Part shown: piece by piece, positions 7,523 through 16,265 of the stretch
Layout of the letters: each line of letters begins with the position of its first letter
Numbering within the stretch: position 1 is the stretch's first letter
Program-made: the position numbers and the translations under genes
Notes under the pieces: model-generated
Told to the model about the DNA's origin: nothing
What the model saw: the letters and a program-made list of their open reading frames with translations, nothing else
Databases searched by the model: none
Source of the DNA: Hyphomicrobiales bacterium
GTDB taxonomy: Bacteria; Pseudomonadota; Alphaproteobacteria; Rhizobiales; Beijerinckiaceae
DNA: 64,000 nt
Assembly (NCBI GenBank): GCA_900470095.1
Contig: UBZM01000046.1
Coordinates: 1 to 64,000 of the forward strand
Direction: 5' to 3'

Positions 7523-8236
7523 TTAGAACAACGTATCCTCGGGCGGCTTCTCCGGCGCCTCGGGCTTTACCGGTTCGATCGTGCTCGGGTCTTCATCGCC
7601 TTCCCCAGCTTTGTTCACGCGCTTCGAGACGATCCATTCTTGGAGCGCCCGTGGCGGCTGCCTGAGGAGTTCCTTGCCGCCGGAGCCGTCCAGCCAGGCC
7701 TCGAAATCTCCCGGAAGCAGCATGCTGGGCATTCGGTCATGATACTTCGCCGTCCATTCGTCAGCTTCGCGGACGATGATAGTACAGGTGATGATCTCCT
7801 CACCCGTCTCCGGGTTGCGCCAGTTCTCCCATAGGCCCGCGAAGCCAAGCAGATCGCGGTCAGCCGCCGTGAAATAATGCGGGATGCGGTCCTTCTTCTC
7901 GCCGGTCCATTCGAAGAAGCCAGAGGCCGGAATGATGCAGCGGCGGGTCTTGAACGCGTGCTTGAACATCCCGCTGGTATCGACGGTCTCGACCCGGGCA
8001 TTGAAGGTGGCGAGCTTCATCTCCTTCAACGAGCCCTTATGCCAGCCTGGCACGAGGCCCCAACGCGCCTTGCGCAACTCGCGCCCTGCCGCCGTCTTGA
8101 TGATGATGTCGACCTCGGTCGTCGGGGCAATGTTGTAGCGCGGCTGCAGGTTCGACCGGTCGGCCGGCACCGTGAGCGGTTGGCTGAAAGCGACGATCTC
8201 CTCCCACGAATACGCCTGGCTGAATCTGCCGCACAT
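7523..8236 (-). CDS. yedK: SRAP family abasic-site crosslinking protein (HMCES/YedK)
   Basis: SRAP proteins form a stable thiazolidine link through Cys2 to abasic sites in single-stranded DNA, shielding them from strand breakage. The 237-residue product has every expected residue: Cys2 (MCGRF, exposed after Met removal), Asn79 (FNARVET), Glu109 (SGFFEW) and His166 (YHDRMP). Length is that of the family, with an extra acidic Pro/Glu tail (about 215-237). The upstream frameshifted gene ends 5 bp before this start, so the two form one operon. Cytoplasmic, DNA repair. Confidence 0.93.
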   Translation of the reverse strand: MCGRFSQAYSWEEIVAFSQPLTVPADRSNLQPRYNIAPTTEVDIIIKTAAGRELRKARWGLVPGWHKGSLKEMKLATFNARVETVDTSGMFKHAFKTRRCIIPASGFFEWTGEKKDRIPHYFTAADRDLLGFAGLWENWRNPETGEEIITCTIIVREADEWTAKYHDRMPSMLLPGDFEAWLDGSGGKELLRQPPRALQEWIVSKRVNKAGEGDEDPSTIEPVKPEAPEKPPEDTLF

Positions 8237-8240
8237 CGCG

Positions 8241-8658
8241 CTACTCCTCGCCTATCCGTTTCCGCCGCTCGGTCTCGCGAGGCTCGGCCGGGAGAAGATC
8301 ATCCCGTCCGCCCTCGATCACGGTCAAGCCTGACATCGTCGCGGGCAGATCAGGCGGGCGCGTCTTGCCGATATCCAGGCAATAGCCCCCGCATTTGAAC
8401 CCGTATTTCTGCGGCTTGCGGATCTCCGCCCGCCATGAGCTGCCACCCCTGAAATGAGCTGCCACCCCTGAACATCTCGAGCAGATCGCGCAGCGTCGTG
8501 ACGGCGCCGAATTTCTCCGCACAGGCCGCCAGGCCTGCGTTTGCCAAGCGTTTGCAGTAGTCGCAGCGAAAGCGAATGACGATCCACGGATAATGCCTCA
8601 GATCCGTGTCCAGGGTCGGCGGAATGGTTGGCCTGATCGGCATCGGAATAAGGGGCAT
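8241..8658 (-). pseudogene. Zinc-motif protein gene broken by a 19-bp tandem duplication
   Basis: Reading the minus strand from 8658, the frame runs through 'RFRCDYCKRLANAGLAACAE' and 'LRDLLEMFRGGSS', then hits a perfect 19-bp tandem duplication (8435-8453 and 8454-8472). Removing one copy restores a 132-residue frame that continues 'WRAEIRKPQKYGFKCGGYC' to the stop at 8241, right before the SRAP gene. The restored protein has CxxC and CxxxC pairs, so zinc binding is likely. As it stands, the frame is broken about two thirds in. Start position is uncertain (a TTG at 8691 is an alternative). Function unknown; a companion of SRAP by position. Confidence 0.75.
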
Positions 8659-8823
8659 GTCGGGGGGGGCGCCCAGCTCGGTTGCTTCCAAATATTGGGG
8701 TGCTGCGGTCGATCAAAGAGAAGCTTGGCGCTCTCATGGTCGCCGACCGGCGCCTAATCCCGCGCTGCTTACTGGCCCAACGGTCAGGTCGACAACGGGC
8801 ACGAACCGGCCCACCTTCCGACC

Positions 8824-9219
8824 ATGGTGCAGGATACATCCTGGATCGCTATCGTGGACGACGATCCGTCCGTATTGAGGTCTCTGAGTCGGACGCTAAG
8901 AACTCGCGCGTTCGACACGAGGATCTTCAGCTCGGCCCTCGAATTTCTGGAAGCATTGCCCAGAGGCCCGCCTGCCTGCCTAATTCTTGACGTGCAGATG
9001 CCGGGCATGACCGGCATCGAGCTTCACCATCACTTACTCAAAGCCGGCGTCCACATTCCGACGATCATCATAACGGCACGTGATGACAGGATGCGCGAAC
9101 TGTCTTTAGTCCCAGGCATCGTCGCCGTTCTTTCGAAGCCGTTGCGGAACCCGATCCTATTCGACGCGCTCGCGGCTGCCCTCGGACCTGCCAAGAAACG
9201 CCCCTGCGATGAACCCTAA
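8824..9219 (+). CDS. Stand-alone response regulator receiver (FixJ-type)
   Basis: A 131-residue single CheY-like domain without output domain. Acidic pocket Asp12-Asp13, phospho-acceptor Asp56 (LILDVQMPG), Thr84 (IIITA) and Lys105 (LSKPL) are all present. 'VQMPGMTGIELHHHL' is the FixJ/NarL style seen in many Hyphomicrobiales. No histidine kinase is encoded near it, so its partner is elsewhere. The start has no clear Shine-Dalgarno. The next gene is convergent. Confidence 0.88.
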   Translation: MVQDTSWIAIVDDDPSVLRSLSRTLRTRAFDTRIFSSALEFLEALPRGPPACLILDVQMPGMTGIELHHHLLKAGVHIPTIIITARDDRMRELSLVPGIVAVLSKPLRNPILFDALAAALGPAKKRPCDEP

Positions 9220-9380
9220 ATCGCCATGCCGATCCCGGGTCCGGTCGAACTGCCTGAAACAGATCTGCGGCCCTTTTCGGTGGGACTATTCTTCCCTCTC
9301 GATTTCATGGATTACGTGGCGCGCCGGCGCGACCTGCCGGTTGGTGGCCGCCCTCTGAAAGCGGCCACCCGCTCAGCTCT

Positions 9381-10811
9381 TCAGGCGAGTTTCCGGGCCG
9401 CAGGAATCGACCAGGTGCCGTTGATGATCGACGGGTCTGTCTCGCTCGGCCAATACATCCGCAGCATCAGGATGAAGTCGTCCGGTGGCGCCGGGAGCCA
9501 GTTCGACTCCTTGTCCTTGCCCGGGGAATCCTTCTGGATATAGAGATCCGTCGAGCCGTCCGGGTTCGTTTGCAAATCCTGGCGCTGGCTGATCGAGTAT
9601 CGGTTCAGGGGATTGTTCACGAAGAAATAATTGGCGTCATACATCGTCAGCGACCAGAAGCCCTCGACCGGAGGCAAATGGCCCTTCGGGAATCGCATGA
9701 CATACTTGTTCGCGCCGTTATACTTTCGGCCTTCTGCATCCACCTTGGATGTCGGGTAGACCGCGTCCTGCGGACGGTTGGCGCCGAGTCCGATCGCGGT
9801 AATCAGCGCCCGCATCAGATAGTCCGTGCCGTAGATGCCGGTTCTGGTCGTGAACGCCCAGCCATCCTCGTCCTTGATCGCCTTGTTGATCTTGAATTGA
9901 ATCATGATCCTGTCGAACGCGACTTCTGGAACGCGCTTGACGAAATCCGCCTTGAGCTTGCTCGCGTCAAAATCCTGTCCGGGCACGATGCCTATGCGGG
10001 CGAATTTGGCGAGTTGGGGCGCATCGGCAGCAGTTGGCGGATTGGTCTTCATCAGCTCGCAGAGCAGCGTGAAGTAGGATGCCGCGTCCATGCTATTGAC
10101 CTGGTCGCGGACCGCCGTTTTCATGTCGATCGACGGATCGGCCTTGCCGGGCGGCGGCGTGTAAGTCTTGCCGTAGGCGCTGAGCGGAACGAGCTTGAAC
10201 TCGTCCTGCAGTTTGTGCACGGCCGCATAGTCCTCGGGTGTGCCGGTGCAATAGATGCGGCCTAGCAGCCACACGATGTTGGTCGGCGATTTGTATTCTT
10301 TCACACCCTCCGGCAACGTGCCTTTCCAGCCCGGCCCGGTAATCGCATAGGTCTGCGCCCCGGTGCCGGTCGTGCGCTTGCCCGGAACCTGGAACACCGT
10401 GGTCCAGCCGTCGAGCATCGGCATCAGGAAGTAGCGCCCCTTCATGTCCGGGATGCTGAGGACCCAGGGCTCTTTACCGACATCGAAGAAGGCGGTCGTG
10501 TAGAGCGTGTCCGCATTCGGTGCCGTAACATCCCTGAACGAGGCGTCGGGATAATGGCGCAGCTTGATGATTTGACCCATCGGTGCCCGCGTTCCCACCG
10601 GATCGGCAACATTGGTCATGACCCGGCGGGTCATTTCCATCGTCACCAAGGGATATCCAAAGATGTAGGCATCGGTCGCGAGCCAGAAATCCTCAAGACC
10701 GTCACCAATACCGAGGAACGCCCCCTGCTCTGCGTGTGCTGATGGGCCGATTGCGGCCCCGGCAAGCATTCCAATTCCGCCAAATGCGGCGGACCGACGG
10801 GTGATCTTCAT
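9381..10811 (-). CDS. Exported DUF1254/DUF1214 protein (copy 1)
   Basis: A 476-residue protein with an N-terminal twin-arginine signal (Thr-Arg-Arg-Ser at 4-7, hydrophobic stretch, Ala-His-Ala cleavage region near 27). DUF1254 follows (about 40-180: 'YIFGYPLVTMEMTRR', 'ITGPGWKGTLPEG') and DUF1214 at the C-terminus ('FWSLTMYDANYFFVNNPLNR', 'SNWLPAPPDDFILMLRMYWP'). The family is widespread, probably periplasmic, and has no settled biochemical role. The ATG at 10811 has GGAGGTG 4 nt upstream. A paralogue lies 387 bp upstream on the same strand. Confidence 0.9.
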   Translation of the reverse strand: MKITRRSAAFGGIGMLAGAAIGPSAHAEQGAFLGIGDGLEDFWLATDAYIFGYPLVTMEMTRRVMTNVADPVGTRAPMGQIIKLRHYPDASFRDVTAPNADTLYTTAFFDVGKEPWVLSIPDMKGRYFLMPMLDGWTTVFQVPGKRTTGTGAQTYAITGPGWKGTLPEGVKEYKSPTNIVWLLGRIYCTGTPEDYAAVHKLQDEFKLVPLSAYGKTYTPPPGKADPSIDMKTAVRDQVNSMDAASYFTLLCELMKTNPPTAADAPQLAKFARIGIVPGQDFDASKLKADFVKRVPEVAFDRIMIQFKINKAIKDEDGWAFTTRTGIYGTDYLMRALITAIGLGANRPQDAVYPTSKVDAEGRKYNGANKYVMRFPKGHLPPVEGFWSLTMYDANYFFVNNPLNRYSISQRQDLQTNPDGSTDLYIQKDSPGKDKESNWLPAPPDDFILMLRMYWPSETDPSIINGTWSIPAARKLA

Positions 10812-11197
10812 TTGCACCTCCAACGATACTCTCAGGAATAAAACAGGAGCCGAACGCAGGAACGATCCTGCAGCGAAGCGGAAATCAGGGCCGCGTCGCC
10901 CTGCCTGCGATCGGCCCCCGCGACAACGGCGTGACGTAGCTGGCGCGACCTCTCTCCTTCACCTCCTTCCTCTCCGAAGTGCCCGAGGCCGGCGGCAAAA
11001 CAGCCGGAGCGCTTGCGCAAATCCCGGCGATGCCTGCATGGCCTACGGCGGTGTTGCCGGGCCTCAAACGTCCCAAATGCCCCACGCGATTGCACCCTTA
11101 ACCATGCTTCATTTGCCCGTGCGTCCGGAGCGGCTTCATAGCGCCTGCATCGGCGGCGGCGGTTACGCTTCCCGACGGCGCCCGTATCCCTGTGGGG
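10812..11197. other. Intergenic between DUF1254 paralogues
   Basis: No supported gene or clear terminator. The length suggests each paralogue has its own promoter. Confidence 0.4.
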
Positions 11198-12640
11198 TTA
11201 CGAGACGCGTTGCAGTCCGGGCGGCTGCCAGGTCCCTTCGCCCGCTGGCAGCACCGAAGGCGGCGTTGTCTTCGGCCAGTAGAGCCGCATCACCAGGTAG
11301 ATCGGCCCGTTCGGAGCAGGCAGCCAGTTCGCTTCCTTGTCGGCGCCCGGAGACTTGTTCTGGATGTAGAGCGTCAGCGATCCATCCGCGTTGGTCTTCA
11401 TGGCCGGCAGCATGGGCGAGTTGATCAGATAGCGGTTGAGCGGGTTTTCGATCAGGAGCTGGGACTTGCCGTCATACATCGTCAGCGACCAGAACGAATT
11501 CACCGGCGGCAGTTGGCCCGCCGGGAAGGTCAGCGTGTAATTGTGCTTGCTGCCGTCGAGCGTCTGGCCGTCGCTGTCGACGCGCGTGAACGGATAGGTC
11601 GCTTCCGCCGGGTCATTACCATAGATGCCGGCCTGCGCGGCAACGGCACGCTTCAACCAGTCGCCATTATAGTGGGCGCTATCGCCGGGAAGACCGCTGA
11701 GCCGCCAGCCGTTGATCGCCTTGCCGACACTGGCGACGGCCTCGTCGACCTTCCGCTGGCCCTCCTTCATGCCAATGCCGATCTCCAGCTTGTGCTCCAG
11801 CGGGAGGTCCTTGAAGTTGAAGGTCTTGCCAGGTCCAACGCCGATGCGTGCCAGCTTGGCGCGTATCTCCCTCTCATTACCCTGCGCCGGCGCGAATTGC
11901 AGCGCGAAGTCGAGGTAATCGAGGAAGTTGGTCTTCACGAGTTCCTTGTCGATCTTGGGGAAGTCGATGGTTGGCGCGGCCGGTGGTGGCGTCTGCTTCA
12001 GATAGGCCGAGAGCATCTGCGCCTTGTAGCCAGCCTGCACCTTCTTGACGTTGTCCAGATCATCCGGGCCGAAAAGCTGGGTGCGATAACCCGCAAGGGA
12101 AAATTGTGTGCTCGAACGAAAGACCTGCTTGATGCCCGCCGGGGTGTCGCCCTTCCAGTCGGGCCCGACCACCATGTAGTCGCCGGCCTCGCTCCCCGTG
12201 GCCCGGGTGCCGATATAGCCGTAATTGTAGGTGTTGCCGTCGCAGAGCATGACCGAGTAGTAGCGCTTCGGGTCGATCGCCGGCACCGAGAGCACCACCG
12301 GCTCCGCCCGCAAATCCATCCACACGAACGAATAGGGCGTGTCGCTGTTTGGCGTGACGATGGCCGTATCTTTGTAGGTGAAGACGTTCGGTTCGTTCTT
12401 GATCTGATTGAACGGAGCCTTGAACTGCCCAGAACTCCGATCGATCGCATATTCATACATGATGGCATAGTTCATCACGATAGGCAGGCCGTAGATGAAC
12501 CCTGCCTCGGCGATGTCCTTGGCTTCAAACATGTTGGGCCATTCGGCCTTGTTCTGCGCAAAGACCGGGATGGACTTCCCTGTGGCGGCGGCGAATGCAG
12601 CTATCGCAGCAGAGCCAAGCAGATCGCGTTTCGTCAGCAT
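11198..12640 (-). CDS. Exported DUF1254/DUF1214 protein (copy 2)
   Basis: A 480-residue paralogue of the protein at 9381. The signal is Tat-like with a Lys-Arg pair (LTKRDLLGS) and cleavage near PVFAQ (about 29). DUF1254 (about 45-190: 'YGLPIVMNYAIMYEYA', 'MVVGPDWKGDTPAG') and C-terminal DUF1214 ('FWSLTMYDGKSQLLIENPLN', 'ANWLPAPNGPIYLVMRLYWP') are present. The ATG at 12640 follows GGAAGG. The two copies share the domain signatures but are clearly diverged, so the duplication is old. Periplasmic location inferred. Confidence 0.9.
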   Translation of the reverse strand: MLTKRDLLGSAAIAAFAAATGKSIPVFAQNKAEWPNMFEAKDIAEAGFIYGLPIVMNYAIMYEYAIDRSSGQFKAPFNQIKNEPNVFTYKDTAIVTPNSDTPYSFVWMDLRAEPVVLSVPAIDPKRYYSVMLCDGNTYNYGYIGTRATGSEAGDYMVVGPDWKGDTPAGIKQVFRSSTQFSLAGYRTQLFGPDDLDNVKKVQAGYKAQMLSAYLKQTPPPAAPTIDFPKIDKELVKTNFLDYLDFALQFAPAQGNEREIRAKLARIGVGPGKTFNFKDLPLEHKLEIGIGMKEGQRKVDEAVASVGKAINGWRLSGLPGDSAHYNGDWLKRAVAAQAGIYGNDPAEATYPFTRVDSDGQTLDGSKHNYTLTFPAGQLPPVNSFWSLTMYDGKSQLLIENPLNRYLINSPMLPAMKTNADGSLTLYIQNKSPGADKEANWLPAPNGPIYLVMRLYWPKTTPPSVLPAGEGTWQPPGLQRVS

Positions 12641-13112
12641 CTGAACACTTCCTTCCGGTTCGCAACTTGTGGTCAAATACGCGCAGGCGGAGGTAACGCT
12701 ACGCTATCTCGTTGATGAACGACAATGCAGGAATGGTCGATCCAGCCATGCTTGCAGGTCCGCCCTTGGTCATTCCGCGAACTTGGTGAATCCGCCTGTG
12801 CGGCAAAGCAGCAGTCGGGCGGCGAGACCACTCATTTCGCGCCAACTTTGCGGCATTCCGTGGCGTCCACGCGTAGTTCAGATTCCAGTCATCTCCGGCC
12901 ATCTCCTGCACGGTCCGCCGCTGATCAGCCATCGGGTGGCTAGCGAGGCATGGGACGGGCCGCATCGCCGCTGCTCTGCAGGCCGCGGCCTTCTTTGGTA
13001 TCGTCGTCTCTTCCGGGAAGGAACAGGCTGCTCGGCTCCAGAGTTACGCTTTTACGTGAGTCCAAAAGGGGGCTGACGAGAAAAGGACAGGCCGTGAAAT
13101 AAGGCAAAAGCT
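12641..13112. other. Intergenic region, no supported gene
   Basis: Open frames exist on both strands but none has coding character or a ribosome binding site. It must contain the divergent promoters of the DUF1254 gene and the LuxR-type gene. Confidence 0.4.
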
Positions 13113-13745
13113 ATGGCAACAGAGCCGGGAAGTCCCCCGCCGAACGCGTCCCCGCGGCGCGCAGAGGGTTCAGGTCCCGCAGCAGTCTCGAGCAACCAAC
13201 GCTCTGTCACTCTGGATCTGCTCGATCGCCTCGGATGCGGCTATCTCCTCGTCGAGGACGAGCGAAGGATCCTCGAGATCAACGTCGCCGCCAGCCTGAT
13301 CCTCGGCTTCAATCCCGATTCAGCCCTGAATTTTCACCACCTGACCACCGCCTTCAGGCAACTGCTCGCCCGGACCCGGAACCGCCCGAAGCTCGGGCCG
13401 CTGGTCTGGATTGTCATCTGGAACAAGGAGGAAGCGCCGTTCATCCTAAATCAGGCCGCTGAGGTCGGCGCCCCGCCTGGTATCAGCGTGGTGATGCTGC
13501 TCGATCTCGACGCTCGCCTGCAACCTAATCCCTTCATGCTTCGACGCATGTTCGGCCTGACCCTGGCGGAGACGCGGCTTGCGCTTCAACTCGCGCGTGG
13601 CGACCGCCCCGCCGATATCGCCCGAAGGTGCGGGGTCAGCCGGACTACCGTTAGCTCCCAGCTTGCCGCACTGTTCATGAAGACCAACACCAGGCGTCAG
13701 GCGGAGCTGGTGACGTTGCTGGCTCGCTTGGCGATCGTGCCGTGA
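13113..13745 (+). CDS. PAS-like sensor with LuxR-type HTH
   Basis: A 210-residue transcription factor. After a disordered leader (1-30) a PAS-like module (about 32-135) begins 'LLDRLGCGYLLVEDERRILE', a typical ligand or redox sensing fold. Residues 148-208 form a LuxR/GerE helix-turn-helix ('LTLAETRLALQLARGDRPAD', 'GVSRTTVSSQLAALFMKTNT'). No receiver domain is present. It is divergent from the DUF1254 genes and could regulate them; that is positional inference. A second LuxR-type gene of the same HTH style lies at 16629. Confidence 0.85.
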   Translation: MATEPGSPPPNASPRRAEGSGPAAVSSNQRSVTLDLLDRLGCGYLLVEDERRILEINVAASLILGFNPDSALNFHHLTTAFRQLLARTRNRPKLGPLVWIVIWNKEEAPFILNQAAEVGAPPGISVVMLLDLDARLQPNPFMLRRMFGLTLAETRLALQLARGDRPADIARRCGVSRTTVSSQLAALFMKTNTRRQAELVTLLARLAIVP

Positions 13746-13764
13746 GCGCGGTTACATCCGATGG

Positions 13765-14013
13765 TCAGTGTAGGCTTGGCCCCATTGCCGCAGCCCTCTC
13801 CTTTTCTACGGCGATGAAGGCCTGCGCGAAGGTCTCGGTCGGGAACCGGATTAGCAGGGCCGCGTCGCCAACCTGAAGCGGCACCACCTCATGGGGAATC
13901 TCCCACTCGCTCAGCCAATCCTCCATGACGTGGAGCCGAGAGAGAAATCGTGGCGCAGTAAGGGGCATGATAACGTGATAAATCCACGTGGCTGAGGCAT
14001 GGCTTTTGTCCAT
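13765..14013 (-). CDS. Small hypothetical protein
   Basis: A protein of about 82 residues with coding character in 'RLHVMEDWLSEWEIPHEVVP' and 'DAALLIRFPTETFAQAFIAV'. The start is uncertain: ATG codons at 14022, 14013 and 13923 are all possible and none has a clear Shine-Dalgarno. Convergent with the LuxR-type gene, ending 20 bp from it. No family recognised. Confidence 0.5.
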   Translation of the reverse strand: MDKSHASATWIYHVIMPLTAPRFLSRLHVMEDWLSEWEIPHEVVPLQVGDAALLIRFPTETFAQAFIAVEKERAAAMGPSLH

Positions 14014-14152
14014 CCGCCGCATCCGAAACACAGGCCCCGCCGATGGCGGAGGCAGGGCCCCAGGCTGAAGGCTAGTCTCGAAACCGATGCCCTCACCTAC
14101 GCGAACGGGAGGGTCGGGTGTTCCTCCGCGGCGTCTTCAGCGGTGCCTCTGA

Positions 14153-14395
14153 CTAACCAATGAAGCGGCCACACTCCCGGGCAGCCTCCTCAAAAGCCTC
14201 CCGCGCATCATCGACGGTTCCGGTGCCGTTGAGCACTGCCGTGCAGGCGCGCACAGCATCCTGCCACTTCGGGCCCGCACCTATCGCTTTCCAGGCCAGC
14301 AAGATCTCTCCCGCCCGCTCGACGTTGGCGACCGCATAAGTCACCTCGGGCCGATCGCCCTGAACGATCACGGGAGGGTCCCAGTGCTGCGGCAT
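14153..14395 (-). CDS. DUF982 family protein
   Basis: An 80-residue DUF982 protein, a family largely limited to Hyphomicrobiales. The hallmarks are 'WDPPVIVQ' at the start, 'ILLAWKAIGAG' in the middle, 'AVRACTAVLNG' and the end 'AREAFEEAARECGRFIG'. Function is unknown. Starts at ATG 14395. Confidence 0.85.
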   Translation of the reverse strand: MPQHWDPPVIVQGDRPEVTYAVANVERAGEILLAWKAIGAGPKWQDAVRACTAVLNGTGTVDDAREAFEEAARECGRFIG

Positions 14396-14548
14396 CGGTG
14401 CGTTCTTGTGCTCTCAGTCGGAAAAGCTGGAGGCCGCCTCCTCCGCAACCCTGACCTCCAAAGTGGAGCCCGCGGCGGCCTCCCAGCGGGCCAAGTTCGG
14501 AGTCTGTGGGGGCTGAACGCGCATGGAAATGCAGGGTTCCGTCAAACG

Positions 14549-14584
14549 AAAAAAGGCCCGCGACCCCTTTCGGAGCGGCGGGCC
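14549..14584 (-). terminator. Minus-strand rho-independent terminator without an obvious gene
   Basis: GGCCCGC (14555-14561) pairs with GCGGGCC (14578-14584); six A at 14549-14554 give a T6 tract on the minus strand. No minus-strand protein gene lies immediately to its right, so it ends either a small RNA or a decayed gene in 14585-14728. Its sequence closely resembles the terminator at 20932-20966. Confidence 0.7.
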
Positions 14585-14728
14585 TGATGGCGCCCGATCA
14601 GCCGGGGGGTGGTTGAACATGGGGCGCCTCTGGCACAACAGCAGAAGCCGCGTTCGACCACAACTGCCCCCGGGTAGATGGCACGGTATTTGACAGGCGG
14701 CGCGTCACGACTTGTGAGGTGCGCCGCA

Positions 14729-14884
14729 ATGGAACAGACCGTCTCAGACAGGATCGAGCGCCGTCGAATTCTCAACCCGAAATCCCTCACCGCACTTTTG
14801 GTGACAGCGGTTGCAATCGTTCAGACGGCGTGGATCGGGGCTCTCGCCTGGGTGGTATATCAGGTTGTGAAATTGTTCATCTGA
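14729..14884 (+). CDS. Small single-pass membrane protein
   Basis: A 51-residue protein with a basic N-terminus (SDRIERRRILNPKS) and one long hydrophobic helix from about residue 22 to 51 ('ALLVTAVAIVQTAWIGALAW' and on). The ATG at 14729 has GAGGTG about 8 nt upstream. Inner-membrane location is likely. Function unknown. Confidence 0.55.
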   Translation: MEQTVSDRIERRRILNPKSLTALLVTAVAIVQTAWIGALAWVVYQVVKLFI

Positions 14885-14921
14885 AGGACTCGATCTGTCT
14901 GCGAGCCCGGCCGCTACGGGG

Positions 14922-15333
14922 TCAGTCTTCGTTGGTCGACAGCGCGCCGGCCGCAGTCAGATGGACGCGGCCGGCGGCGAGGTTTTGACGCGCGGGACCT
15001 GGCAAGGACGAGGGGGCGCCGCCGTTCGGCGCGTTCGAGTGCTTCGCCAAGTCCTTGAGCGCGTGGCGACCGCTGCCGGCGTACGGAACGTCCAGCAGCT
15101 CGAAGTCGCCGAGCGCGGTCTCCAACCTCGGTCTTCAGCCCGCGGACGGTCTGGACCGCCGTGGTCGCTTCAGAATTCTCGATCGCGTCGACGACGATCT
15201 CGATGTCGCGCTTCTGAAGCCGATGACCTGGTTCGCCGGGATAGGTCTCCAGATTCTCCGACCCCATCGTGACGACGGAGGCTGGCAGATCCTCAGGCCG
15301 GAAAGGCGCGTCGACGACCTTGTAGACGCGCAC
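14922..15333 (-). pseudogene. Frameshifted conserved small protein
   Basis: The minus strand from a GTG near 15333 reads 'RVYKVVDAPFRPEDLPASVV' through 'TAVQTVRGLKTE', then coding character jumps by one base near 15121-15126 to the frame 'LETALGDFELLDVPYAGSGR', 'HALKDLAKHSNAPNG', ending at 14922. The join gives one continuous helical protein of about 136 residues. A single extra base is the simplest cause. It could be an error in the sequence rather than a true pseudogene. Confidence 0.6.
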
Positions 15334-15555
15334 GAAAGCGTCCGGGATCTGTCGACCAGCCGGGCGCCGATAGCGTCCTGAATTTGGCTATGGATTCCGG
15401 CAACGCACCGCCCGCCTGATCGTGAAATCGAAATCCACGGGCGGGCGTGGGTAAATCAACGTTACATACCGGCCTCACCCTGCAGGGTGATGGCGTCGTA
15501 GCGGAGGCAATGCAGACTGGATCTCGGCGATGCCTTCTGAGACACGGTCAATTCA

Positions 15556-15948
15556 ATGAGGACTGCATTCCTGGCTGCGCTTGCCATCGGCGCACTGCTG
15601 CCGATGAAGACACTCTCCGACGACCGCCCCTGGGCGACCCGAGGCTTCATCGACGACTGCCGCGCCTACACTGGGATGATGCAGCCAGACCCTGTTGGTC
15701 CGATCACCTACGATACCGTCTTCGGCTCAGGCTTCTGCTACGGTGTCGTAGAAGGCATCGTCGCGACAATCAGCAGAGACTTCGCCTGCGTGCCGCGCGA
15801 CAAGTCCACACGCGACCACATCGCCACGCTCATGAAATTCGTCGATCAGTACCGAGAAGCGATGAGCTTGGATCAGTCCAGTGCGGCATCAGTCGTCATA
15901 CAGGCGCTGGTGGTCGAATACCCATGCCCTTTAGGCGAACAGGATTGA
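15556..15948 (+). CDS. Exported Rap1a/Tai-like protein
   Basis: A 130-residue protein with an N-terminal signal peptide (about 1-21). The mature part has the pattern of the Rap1a/Tai family: an early Cys (DDCRAY), 'SGFCYGVVEGIVATI', a middle Cys-Val-Pro (ACVPRDKSTR) and the closing 'ALVVEYPC'. Founding members are periplasmic immunity proteins against type VI amidase effectors, but many relatives occur alone. No amidase toxin is encoded next to it. It is first of three consecutive small exported proteins on this strand. Confidence 0.75.
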   Translation: MRTAFLAALAIGALLPMKTLSDDRPWATRGFIDDCRAYTGMMQPDPVGPITYDTVFGSGFCYGVVEGIVATISRDFACVPRDKSTRDHIATLMKFVDQYREAMSLDQSSAASVVIQALVVEYPCPLGEQD

Positions 15949-15979
15949 AACCGCAGGTTACCGAGGAAAGAGGCCCGAA

Positions 15980-16234
15980 ATGATCAAAGGAATGGCTATT
16001 GCGGCCGCTCTCATTGTCGCCGGCATTTCCGGCAATGCGTTCGCGCAGCAAACGGTGAAGACTTTTTCCAGCACGAGCTCAAGCGAGGCAAGCGCCTGTC
16101 AGCTGGCTACGACCCTTGCGACTGGGCAGTGCGAAGCCACAGGGCGCAGAAGGATCATCTCATCTAGCTGTCCGCGGTGCAGCAAGACATCCGGTGGCAA
16201 CGTTGAGTGCATGGCGCAGGTCAGCTGCGAGTAG
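15980..16234 (+). CDS. Small exported cysteine-containing protein
   Basis: An 84-residue protein with a clear signal peptide (1-22, cut after NAFA) and a mature domain of about 62 residues with five Cys (one at SACQLA, TGQCEA, the CPRC pair, ECMAQVSCE gives two more). Paired cysteines suggest disulfides in the periplasm. The gene starts 31 bp after the Rap1a-like gene. No family recognised. Confidence 0.7.
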   Translation: MIKGMAIAAALIVAGISGNAFAQQTVKTFSSTSSSEASACQLATTLATGQCEATGRRRIISSSCPRCSKTSGGNVECMAQVSCE

Positions 16235-16265
16235 TCCCACGTGACATCAATCTGTGAGTGGTTAG

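Noticed and set aside
9226-9543. 105-codon frame after the response regulator
   Set aside because: More than half overlaps the DUF1254 gene on the opposite strand and the sequence has no coding character.
11192-12715. Long open frames antisense to the DUF1254 genes, including a 507-codon one on the plus strand
   Set aside because: They mirror the codon bias of the real minus-strand genes, have no family resemblance and no ribosome binding sites.
12699-12965. Minus-strand frame of 88 codons upstream of the DUF1254 genes
   Set aside because: No ribosome binding site, irregular composition and no recognisable fold pattern.
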